The notes beneath the pieces were generated by a model, which was given only the letters and a program-made list of their open reading frames with translations, made no database searches and was not told the DNA's origin. DNA of 64,000 nt, from the NCBI GenBank assembly GCA_017550285.1, contig JAFZPP010000046.1:44444-108443 (forward strand). The letters are read 5' to 3'. Positions 63,367-64,000 of this stretch are shown in pieces; within the stretch, counting starts at the first letter, position 1, and every line of letters begins with the position of its first letter. This DNA comes from Oscillospiraceae bacterium (GTDB taxonomy: Bacteria; Bacillota; Clostridia; Oscillospirales; Ruminococcaceae). The translations under genes were made by a program, and so were the position numbers.

Positions 63367-63885
63367 ATGGAAAGGGCAAAGTATTCCGCGCATATTGTTG
63401 CTTGTTTTGTAATTAATTATTCGCAACAAATTAATACTCCTGTTACAAATTTGAAATTACAGAAGATTCTTTATTTTATTCAAGCCCATTTTTTGACAAA
63501 GTTTAATCGTCCTTGTTTTATTGAAGACATCGAAGCATGGTCACTCGGTCCGGTTGTCCCTTCTGTATATCATGAATTCAAATCATACGGTGCAGGTTTT
63601 ATACCTTACATAAGCACTAAATATCCAATTAACGCCTTTGGTGGAAGGTTAGTATCTCGTGCTGGTAGGATAAGCGTTGAATTGAAGCCAAAAGAAATCT
63701 CTTTTCCTGACCAGTCCATTATCAAATTGATTGTTGATAAACTTAGTAGATACCCTGCTAGCACACTCATTAATATCACACATAATCAAGCCCCATGGAG
63801 AAATGCATACCACCACGGAAAAAAAACCATTTCAAACGAATCTATTAAAAATTATTTTGAAATATTTTGTGCCACAAGGCTGTAA
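63367..63885 (+). CDS. Panacea-domain (DUF4065/SocA-like) protein
   Basis: A 172-residue protein with the Panacea signature: LKLQKILYFIQAHFL, then EAWSLGPVVPSVYHEF with the usual E-x-W-x-x-G-P-V motif, and later LINITHNQAPWRNAY. In known systems this domain is an antitoxin or protease adaptor. Its codon use is AT-rich, unlike the rest of the window. No toxin gene is seen in the visible 115 bases downstream. The ATG at 63367 has AAAGGAG eight bases upstream; a start at 63349 is less likely because it precedes that site. Confidence 0.85.
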   Translation: MERAKYSAHIVACFVINYSQQINTPVTNLKLQKILYFIQAHFLTKFNRPCFIEDIEAWSLGPVVPSVYHEFKSYGAGFIPYISTKYPINAFGGRLVSRAGRISVELKPKEISFPDQSIIKLIVDKLSRYPASTLINITHNQAPWRNAYHHGKKTISNESIKNYFEIFCATRL

Positions 63886-63949
63886 ATTTTTATGAATCCA
63901 CTCTTGCAACATCGTATTTCTCCGAATTTACGCTGTTTTTGAAGAATCA

Positions 63950-63991
63950 TTGGTAGATAAAAAATTTGTGTCTAACCAATTTTTCTACCAA
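63950..63991. repeat. Imperfect inverted repeat at the window end
   Basis: TTGGTAGA with an A-run at the left and a T-run with TCTACCAA at the right make an imperfect hairpin of about 42 bases. It may be a terminator for the Panacea gene or a repeat of the inserted element. Confidence 0.4.
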
Positions 63992-64000
63992 ATCGTCTAC

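Larger units (their letters stand above)
63177..64000. mobile_element. AT-rich segment, probable inserted element (left edge)
   Basis: The base composition falls sharply at about 63177, exactly where the cotJC-like gene loses its start. The segment holds one antitoxin-like gene and inverted repeats and continues past the window. No integrase or transposase is seen. Confidence 0.5.

Overview
The window looks like a chromosome segment of an anaerobic, moderately GC-rich member of the Bacillota, most likely a Ruminococcus-type Oscillospirales. Supporting signs are a secreted fucosidase-family enzyme ending in a dockerin, a c-di-AMP cyclase with its YbbR partner, strong Gram-positive ribosome binding sites, a Spo0A-C-like domain, a CotJC remnant, B12-dependent methionine synthase, and an [Fe]-hydrogenase-type TM1266 regulator. 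No rRNA or tRNA gene and no CRISPR array was seen.

Layout. Positions 1-9205 (minus strand) hold a polysaccharide cluster: an initiating sugar-phosphate transferase, GDP-mannose pyrophosphorylase, GDP-mannose 4,6-dehydratase, a GDP-6-deoxy-4-keto-mannose reductase, two GT4 glycosyltransferases, an acetyltransferase and an ABC-2 export permease. Together they could make and export a glycan containing 6-deoxymannose (D-rhamnose). Positions 9301-13186 hold a phosphoesterase and a two-ATPase-domain activator of the 2-hydroxyacyl-CoA dehydratase type.

Positions 13478-29365 (plus strand) form the most unusual region. It is a long, tightly packed run of genes: a TM1266-type regulator; two NifH-like reductases; two different NifD/NifK-like pairs; a flavin-binding PNPOx-like protein; a SAM methyltransferase; small proteins; then hypF, a pyrophosphatase-like gene, hypC, hypD, a glyoxalase-fold gene, two tiny genes and hypE. 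No hydrogenase structural gene, no hypA/hypB and no molybdenum-cofactor nif gene is present here. The arrangement suggests an uncharacterised ATP-driven reductase, possibly carrying or built with an Fe(CN)2CO-type group; this function is inference.

Positions 29628-63176 are mostly housekeeping: a Thr-rich SGNH lipoprotein, a transglutaminase lipoprotein, flavodoxin, cdaA-cdaR, rplM-rpsI, gpsA, plsY, der, a membrane-anchored GIY-YIG protein, a DUF512 radical SAM protein, yceD-rpmF, pgi, a D,D-carboxypeptidase, metH with its activation domain and metF, dtd, ung, alr, a phosphodiesterase, the GH95-dockerin enzyme, and a vitamin B6 kinase next to a small transporter-like protein. Several intergenic regions carry dispersed hairpin repeats.

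From about 63177 to the end the sequence becomes AT-rich. It carries a Panacea-domain (antitoxin-like) gene and starts exactly where a cotJC-like manganese catalase gene loses its N-terminus, so this looks like the edge of an inserted element.
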